DNA from: Cohnella fermenti
Lineage (GTDB): Bacteria; Bacillota; Bacilli; Paenibacillales; Paenibacillaceae
Direction: 5' to 3'
Assembly: GCF_004801405.1 (NCBI RefSeq)
Contig: NZ_SSOB01000047.1
Coordinates: 1-64,000 of the forward strand
DNA: 64,000 bases
This document shows, one piece after another, positions 34,740 through 45,137 of the stretch (positions within the stretch are counted from its first letter, which is position 1; every line of letters begins with the position of its first letter). The translations under genes were made by a program, and so were the position numbers. The notes under the pieces were generated by a model that saw only the letters and a list, made by a program, of their open reading frames with translations, made no database searches and was not told the DNA's origin.

Positions 34740-37700
34740 TTGATAAAGCGACTGCTATCTACCCTAATGGTTATAATATTGTTACTTCAAATCATCCCCT
34801 CACCATCATCTTTCGCTGCTTCGGGAGAATCAGATACAGAAGCTGTAATAAACGCAGGTGTAAGATTCGACGACATCACTGGAGATCTAGTTTTCGAAAC
34901 GGTCAATACATCTTCTTCTACTAGCACCAAATATCGAACAAAGGGATTTATTTTGAGAACGAAGCCTGTTTGTGACGGCACGGATGCATTAACCTCCGAA
35001 TGCAAACCGAAGACCGGAATTGCTGGAGTCAACTATGTAGAATTATCAACTGATATATTTTCAAGTATTGATTATCCCAATGTACCTAAGGCTGGGAAAA
35101 CTTGGTCTGTATTCACTCTGGATAACGAAAAAGTAGCAGCGGCATTAAAAGGTACTTTCTTAGAAACGATTACTGAAAATACTATTCTTTACGTGTCTGC
35201 AGTATTCGAAACAACAACTGGCAGTGTTTCTAATAACGATACTTATTATACGTTATCGAGTATACGTTCTGCTAAATCCTGGATTGATAAAACAGGGTTT
35301 CGTCAGTACTACGACCAGTCCGTTACCTTCCATGGACGCGGGAAATTAAAAGTAAAGCAGTTCACAACTACTCCAAGCAGAACCTTAATCCTTACGTCAG
35401 CTAGACCAGATGGGACCGAACTCATAAAGAACCCTAATGGAGATCCAGGAGGACTGCACCCGGATAATCTGGAGCAGTGGCTTATTAGTGAGGCGACATC
35501 TCCAGTGACGATTGATAAGGAGATTACCAGTTCAGGGGCCAACTACGTCCTGCAATGCAGCTTCCTGCAACCCATGCTGGATACAAGCCCTTTGGATTGT
35601 TCTAGCGCAACAACCGGAAGTCCTAACTATAAGAGAGATAACTCCGTACTTACTCGCAATCCATCAATGACGCTAGGCGGAATGTGGGTCGCTCTCGTCT
35701 ATCAGCCTGCTGATACGGTAGACTGCAAGTGCAGTTCAACCTTGACCATACCTGGCGCTTCTCAAATTAGCGGGGAGATCACGACTTCCCAGATAGGGAA
35801 GTCTGTGGGTTTGCAGCTGGATTTGACTCAGCTAACAAAGGATTACAACGATTGGGACGGCTTGCTTAAAGCCGCAGCCACGGCCACAATAACCGTAAAT
35901 CTGAAGAGAGAAGATGTTGCCCAGAGCGGATCGGCGAATACAGGGGCCGCGGCGCAATGGATAACCGTGATAGGCGTAACACCCGGAGTAGCGACAAGTA
36001 TCGCTCCTGCAGACTTGAAGGCATACTTGGCCGGCGGAATCAAATTAAGCTACACCGACGATTTGAGTGCCTATCCGATTCCCGAAGACAGCAAAATAAG
36101 CTTTCTGTATAAAGCCGATGTCTCGATTACGGTCAAGACAACGACTGGCAAGACAATCACGGTAAACTGCACTCCGAACGAAGGGACGCAGCTCGACTTT
36201 TACCGCAAATCGCAGATTGACCCGAACGTCAACGGGCAATACACGTCGAGACCCAGCTATTGGTCGGAGATAAAGGAGGGCACACCGAATAAGGAGAGCT
36301 TTGAGGCGATGGCGGGCACGCCGACGACTCATGATCTCTATTTTGCCTCCGGGGGTTCGGAGTATATTGTCGACATTGTAACGGAGTACGTTAAGGATGC
36401 GACGGCGGCCCGGACGTATACCTCTAAGTTTAATGCGGTTAAGAGCGGCCTATGGATTGATGGAGACAACGTCACCCAGAATGACTCTCCTCCGTCTTGC
36501 GTAGCCAGAACCTCAACCGATATATCGGGGGCGACGTTCACCGAGTCGGCGACGATGACTCAGGGCACCTACGTGAAGGAACCGGCTTCGGGAACGCCGG
36601 GTGAACCCGACTACAAGGCGGCCGTAACGGGGCCGTCCTACACTTGTACTCGTTCCGGCGGTCACAACAGCATGGTAGGCGGCTATAGCAAGAGTTGGAC
36701 TCAGACCGTTACGTTCGACTACACGAAGATCAAGAAGGTTGCCGTATGGAAGCTGGTCCGATCGAAGGTCAACGGTCTTGCCACGCTGATCGGAACCGAT
36801 GAGGTAACGGCTACGATCAAGCAGGGCGAGCCCACGATCTTCTACAACATCGCTTCCACCAACGACAGTGCGGGGGGACGGCTGAGGTACTCGCTTGAGA
36901 CTGCGCAAGGAGATCATGTGGTTTGGAACGAAGGGGACTCCGATAACAGGGATGCGAACAGCTCAAGTGACAGTTATGTCAACGAAGATAAAGTGTTCGA
37001 AGAACGAGCCAAGTCGAAGGTTGTGGCTACGGCGGTCTCCGACTTCCTCATCCTGCAGACCTCAAGCGGCGATCAATCGGTCATGTATTTCGAGAAGTCG
37101 GCTCCGGAAGTAACGGTCGAGACGACGCAGATCGATATTCCCAAGACCAGCAAGATAGAGCAATGGGATAATAATTCCCTGTCCGCAGCGAATTGGTCTC
37201 AAGACGCGATTTATATTGGCTCCTATAACGGGTAGTATGGGGCGCCGGCGACCAAATATGCCGGGTCCGGCAACCATGCCACGATCACGACGAAGCTGGA
37301 TCAATATCCTGCGGGGATGTCCAGGCCTTCAAGACCCGCTCAGCCGATGATTCTGGATATCGAAGGGCTTGACGTAATCGATACGCTTCCTAACGGACAG
37401 TACATGACGGGAACATCGACTGTCTTCTATCAATTGGAGATGTCGTATGGAACCGGTTCGCGGCCCTACTCGACGGCTTACAATTCGACGTACGGAGCGA
37501 ATGGCGTTCAATTCGGATCGGCGTACTCGAACAATCATTCCAAAGTGAATGATGTCGTTATTCATAATCCGGTCTCCTCCCAGTATGCCATGATTATGCC
37601 GCTGCCCGCGGACCGCGATCAGAGGACGACGGACTCGAAGGCGTTGGGCGGCAATCTGATGCAGGCAACGGTCGAGTACCAGAAGACGCTGAACCCCGAT

Positions 37701-40700
37701 TACCGGCAGAATCTGATCGGTAACGGAGACGCCGAGATTCTGGATTCCAGCACTCAGGTCTCGGGATGGACCGGGTATACGACGACCCCGGGGCAAGTAA
37801 GCTTCACCAGCCGAACCGGTGACAGTTGGGTGATGGCGGGAACGAATTCGTTCGAGATCAGGACGGAGCCGAATCCCGGAGGGACGGGAACAAGCTACAC
37901 AGGCACGTACTATCGGGACGTCACGATTAAGGCGAATACGGATTACGAGTTTACGGGTTCGCTAAGCTGTCATCGATGCGCGGCAAGCATTACGCTTGAT
38001 GCGTATGATGCGAATGGCAGTCTCATTCAAACCTATGTGGCGGGCACGGTATCGAACACGGGAACCGTAACTCCGATCACAAGAATGTTTACTTCTCCTG
38101 CGGGCGCGGTTAAGCTTCGGGTCAAGCTGAACAAGGGCGCTGCGGCCAGTAGCTCAGCGGCCTCTTACAGCGAGCACCTCTTCGCGGATAATCTAGTCCT
38201 TACCAATAGGTCAGATAACGAATGGATCGGGTTAGACGACCTGTATCAGACGGTAGCCGTCAACAATCCAGATTATCAGCCTGAAGTCGAAGCGACGGAT
38301 ACGTCCTTCGACTTCACCGGAGCAGTGCAGACGTTTACGGTTCCTGCGACGGGAACGTATACGCTGGAGCTGTGGGGCGCTCAGGGAGGCAGCTATTCCG
38401 GATCAAATGGCGGTCACGGCGGTTACTCCACGGGTCAGGTCAATCTGACCAAAGGCGAGACCTTGTATATTAACGTAGGGGGGACGACCGGGACCGGAGC
38501 CGGCGGCTGGAACGGTGGAGGCTCCACCGCCGGAGTGGCCAAGGGCGGCGGCGGCGCGACCGACATCCGCAAAGGCGGACAAGCCTTAACGGATAGAATA
38601 ATCGTCGCGGGCGGCGGCGGCGGCGGCCAAGCCGGTGCGGGCGGCGTTGGCGGAGGAACGACAGGCGGGACCGGCTACAAGAACTGCTGCGGGACCGTCG
38701 GCTCCGGCGGTACGCAGACCGCGGGAGGAACCGGCGGCGGTACTTCGGGTGTCTTGGGCATAGGAGGCAATGGGGCAACGGGCTCGGATGGCCTGTATGG
38801 CGGAGCCGGCGGCGGCGGTTACTACGGCGGAGGTGGAGCAAATTCTGATGTCTCGCTTGTTGACGATGGCGGCGGCGGTGGCGGCTCCGGCTATATAGGC
38901 GGAGTGATCGGAGGCACCACCTACGACGGAGCATCGACCATCCCCTCTCCATCCGGTGCAACCGAGATCGGGCACATGGGCAACGGCTACGTAAGAATAA
39001 CCTCGGAGAGAACCGCTGGTGGTGGCGAGGCAACCCGATTCGATTACACGGGAGCGATGGAACTCTACGCCGCGCCTCGATCCGGCATCTATACCATTCA
39101 GGCTTGGGGGGCAAGCGGGGGAGCGAATAGCAGCAACCAAGGGGGCAGAGGCGGCTATTCGACGGGCAACCTCACGCTAAGCCAAGGAGATACGTTATCC
39201 CTGTATATAGGAGAAGCGGGAACGGCTGGCGGAGATGCCACGTTCGGCGGTGGCGGAGCGGCGGCGGACAGCAGCGGCGCCAGCGGCGGCGGAGCCTCGG
39301 ACGTGCGTACGTCGGGCGGAATCTACAAGGTGAACTCCGGCTTGTATTTACGGGATGGAACGACCCTGTCGGGAACGACGGCAACGATGAATGCGACGAA
39401 TGAAGGCGTGTACGGCCCTTATATTACGGTTGCAGCCGGAAGGTACCAAGTGGATGTATACGTGTATACGGCACAGGATTAATCAATGGCGGAGCCGTCA
39501 TCTATACCGACTATGGAAGCACCGTGTGGTCCCAATATGTAACGTATATTAAGAAGACGAGTACTCATGTTACGTACGTTGTCGATATCCCGTATGCCAC
39601 TTCGATTGCCGAATTCTGCTGGCATGCCAATAACGCTGTTACTCAGACCTTCGAGTACGAGACGATATCAAAGCTTGGCGATCGAGCGCTCGTTGCAGGA
39701 GGAGGCGGCGGATCTTCCCATAACTCGAACGGGCTTGGAGGGTATGGCGGAGGCGCAAACGGCGGCACGGGAAGCAGCAGCGGCGCAACGGGAGCAGGAG
39801 GCACGCAAACGGCAGGTTATCTGTTAGGCTTCGGAGCTCCGGCTCCCGCTCACGGCGGCGGAGGAGGAGGAGGATACTACGGCGGCAAGGCTGGAGCAGC
39901 TTATTCTCCTGATCACAGCGGTGGCGGCGGTGGCTCGGGCTATATCGGCGGTGTGACGAGCGGAAGCACCATTGCCGGAAATGCCTCGATGCCATCTCCG
40001 GACGGCGCAACAGAGACGGGACACTCCGGGAATGGCGTCATTATCATTACCGCTCCTGCGGCGGATACGGGAGCGGAGTATATCACGAACACGATCCTGA
40101 TTCCGCAGAGCGCGGAACCGCCGCCGGAGGCGTATATCTACACGCCGATCGCTTACGATCCAACCTCTGAAGTCAAGATTCCTGGGGGAGGAACCTACAA
40201 GCCGGGCAACTTCGTCAACCTCGACTACGGATTCCAGCTGTATTTTCCCAACATAGGGGACTTCTACGGCAACGGCGCTCAAGGGATAGCCAGAACGAGC
40301 GAGATCGAGGGGAAAGGGTTCACGAATGCGATGAGCACAACAGAGTGGACGAAGGCCAAGTCGGTTCAGTTCCAGTTCATCGTTATCTATAACAATCATA
40401 CGTACCTACCGAACGAGTGGATCGATCTGGATGTGAGCCGGGAATACTTCGACTTCTATGTGCCGCTGGCGGCCAGCGAATATGCCAGTGCTCTCGTTCA
40501 GTTCAAGAGTATCGCGATCAATGGAACGGACGATCAGAACGACGCTCCGCTTAACAAAACTCGTTATACGAATCAGGCAGCGAGGCATTCGGCTCTGAAG
40601 CGTTATAACGTAGATGTCGTGGGCAACATCGGCAACATGGTCATTGAAGATACGGGGGACTTCCGATTCTCCAACTTCTTCAAGCAGGCCGTTACGCCAA

Positions 40701-41710
40701 CACAATGGCTCGTTAAGGGAGTGGTGAAGAAGGTTGACCCGACGAAGCAGAACAACATTATGGGAGACACCTACGATCTGCATGGTCGGACAGCAAGTAC
40801 GTCGACTCAGTTCCTAAATACGTTCGGACTGCTGCCTCACCTTCAGCAACTGCCGGTCGAGCTGCCGCTCTCGCCGGAGAAGAACAATATTGATGCCTTA
40901 AAGAGGCAACCGATGCGTATGGGGTATAACGTTCTGGCGGATATCCAGACGACGGGGAACTATTACGACTCCTTGCAGATCCTGCCTTACTATTACAGGC
41001 TGGATCTGAAAACGGGAACGTTCACGCCGGTCGATGTTTACATGAACATAAGCGGTTCTTATAAGGTCATCAATAAGTTCGGCGCAGCCGTCTCGGGTTG
41101 GGATTCCTCTTCTGTTTATCCTTACGTGTATGCTCTCAATTGGGAGGATGAGAAGGCGAGGCGTAATTACAGCGCGGGAGAGCAAGAGGCAACCGACAGC
41201 GCGATTGCATTGGCTGCATCACAGTTCAGCTTGGATACGACCGGTGTCGGCAAAACAGCGGGGCCAAGCGGCAGCAGCTATCGCTACGGTACGGCGCAGG
41301 TGATGAGTCTTACCGGAAGAAACCGCACGTTCATCGGCAATGACGAAACTTACGGAGAGAGCAAGAACCCGGATATGAGATTGTCTGCGGCCATGTTCAA
41401 TATCCAAGCTCAGCGATGGCACTTCACCTACGGGCTTCCTTCTTCGGCGGTCGCCGTCAAATCCGGTGAGCCTATAACCCAAGCGAACATTAATGCCTAT
41501 CGTACGAATACGAGTGTGATCGTTATGGCTGCGAATATCAAGTCCATCGGGGATGTATGGGCGCTTGATTACAAGATGTCCGGAGGCAATAACCCGATCC
41601 AGATCGCAGGAACCTCCTATTCCACGAGTTCGATCCCGTACCCGGTAATCTCCGTGTTCTCCATCAACAAGTCGTCTGCGGACGATCTGGAAGTGTCGGG
41701 AACGCACTAG
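34740..41710 (+). pseudogene. giant glycine-rich surface protein, copy 2, broken by a stop codon and a frameshift
   Basis: Three frames together match the 2446-residue protein at 23104. Part 1 (34740-37235, TTG start after AAGGAG, signal peptide IILLLQIIPSPSSFAAS) ends at TAG 37233-37235 in SYNG*YG; the intact copy has SYNGKY there, AAG for Lys. Reading continues in the same frame from 37236 (first ATG 37317) to TAA 39480-39482. The match then goes on in another frame, open through GLINGG and GTG 39524, to 41710, ending DDLEVSGTH. So one nonsense change and one frameshift at about 39440-39482. The order of domains is kept: cysteine-rich front, CBM-like NLIGNGDAE, two glycine-rich domains and the conserved tail. 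An extra ~100-residue block is inserted in the second glycine-rich domain. Fragment 1 could still be made and secreted. Confidence 0.88.
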
Positions 41711-41734
41711 GGGAACGGCAAGGGAACTATGCAT

Positions 41735-41761
41735 GAGGGGGAGTATTCCGTATTCTCCCTC
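41735..41761 (+). promoter_or_regulatory. conserved hairpin in the leader of SLH unit 2
   Basis: GAGGGGGAGTA (41735-41745) pairs with TATTCTCCCTC (41751-41761), loop TTCCG. It begins 25 bases after the giant gene's stop, as in unit 1. The loop differs completely while the stem is kept. The TATAAT of this unit is at 41778-41783. Confidence 0.65.
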
Positions 41762-41842
41762 AGATTCCCAACCATTATATAATCGAAGGATGAGTGATGG
41801 AAAACTTATACACCTTTTACACAAAGGAGACATGAATGATTG

Positions 41843-42910
41843 ATGAAGAAAATGATCGTGCTTATGATCGCAGTTGCTGCTTTCTTTACGTCGGTACCCG
41901 CTTTAGCCGCTACGAACAATAAACCATCATCCTGGGCGGAGTCCGACGTGAACGCGGCAATCTCGGCGGGACTGGTGCCGGATCGGCTGAAGTCGAACTA
42001 CCAAGCGGCTATCACTCGGGATGAGTTTGCAGAGCTTCTGGTTCAATCTATCTTCAAGAAAGTAAATAAAGCGACCCCTGAACAATCCCCATGGGACATT
42101 TCGGCGTTTCTGAAGAAAGTGGATGTAGACGTAGCGTTTACTGATACCGATGCTGACTATATCAAAGTTGCTTATGCAATCGGAGCGATCAACGGCATCT
42201 CCGATACCGAGTTCGCTCCCGACAAGTTGATTACCCGTCAGGAAGCGGCGACTATGCTAGTGAACACTGTGCATTATAGTTCTGGGATATACTTTAGTGA
42301 AATGATCAAGAAGTCATATTCCGATTTCAATCAAGTAGCCACATGGGCTCAAGGGCAAGTCCTTATGTCTGGTTCTATGCTTGTGTTGCAGGGTACTGGA
42401 GGCAAGTTCGACCCTCTTGGAACGTTCACAAGGGAACAAGCGATACTCGCCATGTATCGAGTCTATCATCATGTCAATTTTGGTAACCTTACCCTGAAAG
42501 GTGCAGCAGTCATTCGAATGGTCTACGAAAACACGCACTACCACGTAGGGAAAGATTATATTTATATGGATTATCCTGACGAAACCTACTTCAAAACGAA
42601 CGCGGATCATCTTTGGTTGAACTTGTATGACGCATGGGATGATGGGAGCGGCGATTTTCCATCATTGGCGCAAGCGACAGCAACCTATCTCTATTCAAGG
42701 CTACTTGATACGAGTTTGCCGGAGGTCAGGGCCGCTTCGGAAGCCAACAAGTCGATTACAGTGGACTTCGGCTACATGACCTATACGACGCTTACCAAAG
42801 ACCATGTCCTGGAGATGAAGCTTAAGCCAGGCTACGAGTTGATGACGGTTATAGCGGGATATCACTACGGCTATCCGGCTATCGATGTAGAACCGAAAAT
42901 AATTGGCTAG
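41843..42910 (+). CDS. SLH-domain secreted protein, copy 2
   Basis: 355 residues from ATG 41843 (a TTG directly before is possible). Same signal peptide and three SLH repeats as copy 1: AITRDEFAELL, LITRQEAATML and TFTREQAILAM. It differs from copy 1 mainly at about residues 70-90 (KATPEQSPWDISAF versus KESSYEAAWDIPTF). The last ~310 bases and the first ~100 bases of the following toxin gene are almost identical to copy 1, so the copies are a recent duplication or kept alike by gene conversion. AAGGAG lies 13 bases upstream. Its stop again overlaps the possible TTG start of the next gene. Confidence 0.88.
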   Translation: MKKMIVLMIAVAAFFTSVPALAATNNKPSSWAESDVNAAISAGLVPDRLKSNYQAAITRDEFAELLVQSIFKKVNKATPEQSPWDISAFLKKVDVDVAFTDTDADYIKVAYAIGAINGISDTEFAPDKLITRQEAATMLVNTVHYSSGIYFSEMIKKSYSDFNQVATWAQGQVLMSGSMLVLQGTGGKFDPLGTFTREQAILAMYRVYHHVNFGNLTLKGAAVIRMVYENTHYHVGKDYIYMDYPDETYFKTNADHLWLNLYDAWDDGSGDFPSLAQATATYLYSRLLDTSLPEVRAASEANKSITVDFGYMTYTTLTKDHVLEMKLKPGYELMTVIAGYHYGYPAIDVEPKIIG

Positions 42911-42959
42911 TCCGTCACAGGAGACCCCTGCCAACGGACTAAGGCTAGGGAAACGAGAG

Positions 42960-44183
42960 GTGGGCAAGCTGTCTCGGATAAGCATCGACCTCAGTGTCGT
43001 CAGTCGGCTTTACGATGACTCCGCACGATATACGGGCAGATTGACCGATGGGGCAGAACGTCTATCCTCGGTCGTCTCCCAAGTGGACTCGCAAATCAAA
43101 GCTCGAAGGAGCATCGGCACAAGGCTGCGAAGCTCGATCGACAGCGCGGAGGCACTGGAGCTAAAGGTAAAGCAAATTCAGATGGTTATCAGCGGCTCGA
43201 TCGAGCGTTACGGCCGGTTGGATAGAGAGATCGTCATTCAATCGTCTCGATTAAGAGAGATTGGCGCTGCCGGGGATCATGCGAGTTGGCGGGAGAGGGC
43301 AACCGATATTTTTGCGAATGCGACCAAGGAAGCGCTGGAATTGTATTTCGAAGTAAAGGAAGTCAGAGAAACGGTCATTGATTTTGTTGAAAATACCGCA
43401 AAGGAAGCCATCGAAGCGCTGGAGAGCACGGCAGTCGGTTCCTTCGTTGAAGGAGTCGCAGATGCGGTAACCGAAAATGTGTTGCTGGGAATGACTCAAA
43501 TCGAGTCGGAGACGGAGCATCAGAAGTCCTATCTGGCTGGGAAAATCGTGGGAGATCTGGCATCGGAAGTGATAGGCATCGTCGAGGGAGCAGCCGCCAT
43601 AGGCATGGAAGGGGTCGGCCTGGGTCTGGATGCGACGGGAGCGGGAGCTCTTGCAGGATTGAGCTTGAACGCCGCAGGGCTTGTCGTCCTTGGACACGCA
43701 GGGTCGGTTATGTATAACGGAGCCCAAAATCTGGGGGAAGATGCAAGCGACTTGGTGCAGAGCTTTAAGCGCGGGGAGTCTGAGGGTGCGGGAAATACTG
43801 CTACTAGAACCCAAGCTGAATTAGATGCACTAGCAACAGACCCTGCAATTGGAAATAAAGTTACATCAAAGACCATAGCTGAACGTGAAGTTGGACTTGG
43901 CCTTGAAGCTAAAGGTGAAGTAAAAGGTCTGGTTAGAGACCCAAGTGGTAAAGCAGAGTTTATTGATTCATCGGGTCAAAAATGGGATGTTAAAGCGTTT
44001 AATTCGAATTATGCTCCAAAAGGTTATAATCTATCTGATGCAATGACAAATATAAGAAAGAGTATTTCTAATGGGGAAAACGTTATGTTAGATACTAGAA
44101 ATTTATCACAGGAACATTTATCAGAGTTAAAGAATGAATTGGTAAAAACAGGATTGATAGACAATGTGAAAATTTGGCCGTAG
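42960..44183 (+). CDS. polymorphic toxin, same N-terminal domain as copy 1 with a different C-terminal toxin
   Basis: 407 residues from GTG 42960 (TTG 42903 is the alternative). Residues 1-175 are nearly identical to the toxin at 31697, including VDSQ, RRSIGTR and ERY; the hydrophobic middle then diverges and the last ~120 residues are unrelated. The tail contains AEREVGLGLEAKGEV, EFIDSSGQKWDVKAF and ends VKIWP. The D-x(n)-D-x-K spacing in FIDSSGQKWDVK would fit a restriction-endonuclease-like nuclease, but this is a guess. The toxin end is AT-rich. A pentapeptide-repeat protein follows as likely immunity. Confidence 0.72.
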   Translation: MGKLSRISIDLSVVSRLYDDSARYTGRLTDGAERLSSVVSQVDSQIKARRSIGTRLRSSIDSAEALELKVKQIQMVISGSIERYGRLDREIVIQSSRLREIGAAGDHASWRERATDIFANATKEALELYFEVKEVRETVIDFVENTAKEAIEALESTAVGSFVEGVADAVTENVLLGMTQIESETEHQKSYLAGKIVGDLASEVIGIVEGAAAIGMEGVGLGLDATGAGALAGLSLNAAGLVVLGHAGSVMYNGAQNLGEDASDLVQSFKRGESEGAGNTATRTQAELDALATDPAIGNKVTSKTIAEREVGLGLEAKGEVKGLVRDPSGKAEFIDSSGQKWDVKAFNSNYAPKGYNLSDAMTNIRKSISNGENVMLDTRNLSQEHLSELKNELVKTGLIDNVKIWP

Positions 44184-44202
44184 TTGGGAGGGAGCGACTA
44201 TA

Positions 44203-44796
44203 ATGGTCATTGATAAAATGATTGCGGATCATATAAAATGGTTAGATTCTTTAGGCCAACAGGGTGAACAATTATTTGTATCAGAAACTGATTTATCAAA
44301 TCAGGATTTTTCTAATATTGATTTAAGTGAGACAGTCATACTAGATTCCAATTTAGACTCGACAAACTTAACGAATGCAAACTTGAGTAACTCAAACCTA
44401 GGATACTCCAGTTTCAGGTTATCAAATTTATCTAGGGCTAGTCTTGTAAAAGCAGAAGCCAATCATACAAACTTTGAGAAGGCAATAATGGTAAATTGTA
44501 ATGCTTTCAGGACCACTTTTATTGATTCAAATTTTGAAGAAGCGGATTTGACAGGTGCTAATTTTGCTAGCACCTTACTGTCAGAAACTAATTTAGAAAA
44601 TGCAATATTTAATCAAGGCGATTTATCAAATAGTTCAATTAGCGGATGCAGAGTACATGGAATCAAGTTAATTGGTGTTAAAGGAATTGAAACAATATCG
44701 GTAGAATGGATTGATATTGGTAGTAAGGGAAACCCTGAAAAGTTAGTTGGAAAGGATGCGGTCGAGTGGTTATCTCGACGAGCTAAAGAACAGTAA
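44203..44796 (+). CDS. pentapeptide-repeat protein, probable immunity protein of unit 2
   Basis: 197 residues, GGGAGGGAG before ATG 44203. From about residue 25 to 145 the sequence steps in fives with A/S/T-N/D-L/F-x-x (NLDSTNLTNANLSNSNL, ANFASTLLSETNLENAIF), the right-handed beta-helix of pentapeptide proteins. Some such proteins copy the shape and charge of DNA; a few are reported beside polymorphic toxins as immunity proteins. Position 19 bases after the toxin stop and matching AT-rich composition support that role. If so, the unit 2 toxin may act on nucleic acid or a nucleic-acid enzyme. No signal, cytoplasmic. Confidence 0.78.
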   Translation: MVIDKMIADHIKWLDSLGQQGEQLFVSETDLSNQDFSNIDLSETVILDSNLDSTNLTNANLSNSNLGYSSFRLSNLSRASLVKAEANHTNFEKAIMVNCNAFRTTFIDSNFEEADLTGANFASTLLSETNLENAIFNQGDLSNSSISGCRVHGIKLIGVKGIETISVEWIDIGSKGNPEKLVGKDAVEWLSRRAKEQ

Positions 44797-45027
44797 TGAT
44801 TACATGCTTTCGGAGGGGCTATCCAATGCCGAACGAACCTATCACTCAACTAATAACACCCATAGCCCATGTAATACCCGTATGAAGGTTTTGTCATTTA
44901 GGACAGGTGGATCAACAAGTTCGGCGCCTTCGTTTCCGACGAGGATGTGTCCGATCTAGAGAACTGCAAGCCTCGATTGGTTTCTTACCTTTCGGGGTTT
45001 CTTTTTGAGGAAGTTAACTAGCGTCAA
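44797..45027. other. gap with inverted repeat and a possible giant-gene remnant
   Basis: No complete gene. ATTACAT (44799-44805) and GGGCTAT (44816-44822) are mirrored by ATAGCCC-ATGTAAT (44862-44875), a split inverted repeat. Further right a frame reads RWINKFGAFVSDEDVSD and stays open to TAG 45019-45021, just before the unit 3 hairpin; INKFGAFVS resembles INKFGAAVS in the tail of the giant protein of unit 2 (near 41070). It may be the last scrap of a deleted third giant gene. Confidence 0.4.
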
Positions 45028-45057
45028 GAGGGAGAGTATAAAAAAATATTCTTCCTC
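45028..45057 (+). promoter_or_regulatory. conserved hairpin in the leader of SLH unit 3
   Basis: GAGGGAGAGTA (45028-45038) pairs with TATTCTTCCTC (45047-45057) with G-T wobbles, A-rich loop as in unit 1. TATAAT of this unit is at 45072-45077; the leader has small insertions and deletions compared with units 1 and 2. Confidence 0.6.
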
Positions 45058-45137
45058 AGATTCCCAACCAATATAATCGAAGGATGAGTGATGGAAAAAA
45101 CTATACATTTTTTACACAAAGGAGACATGAATGATTG

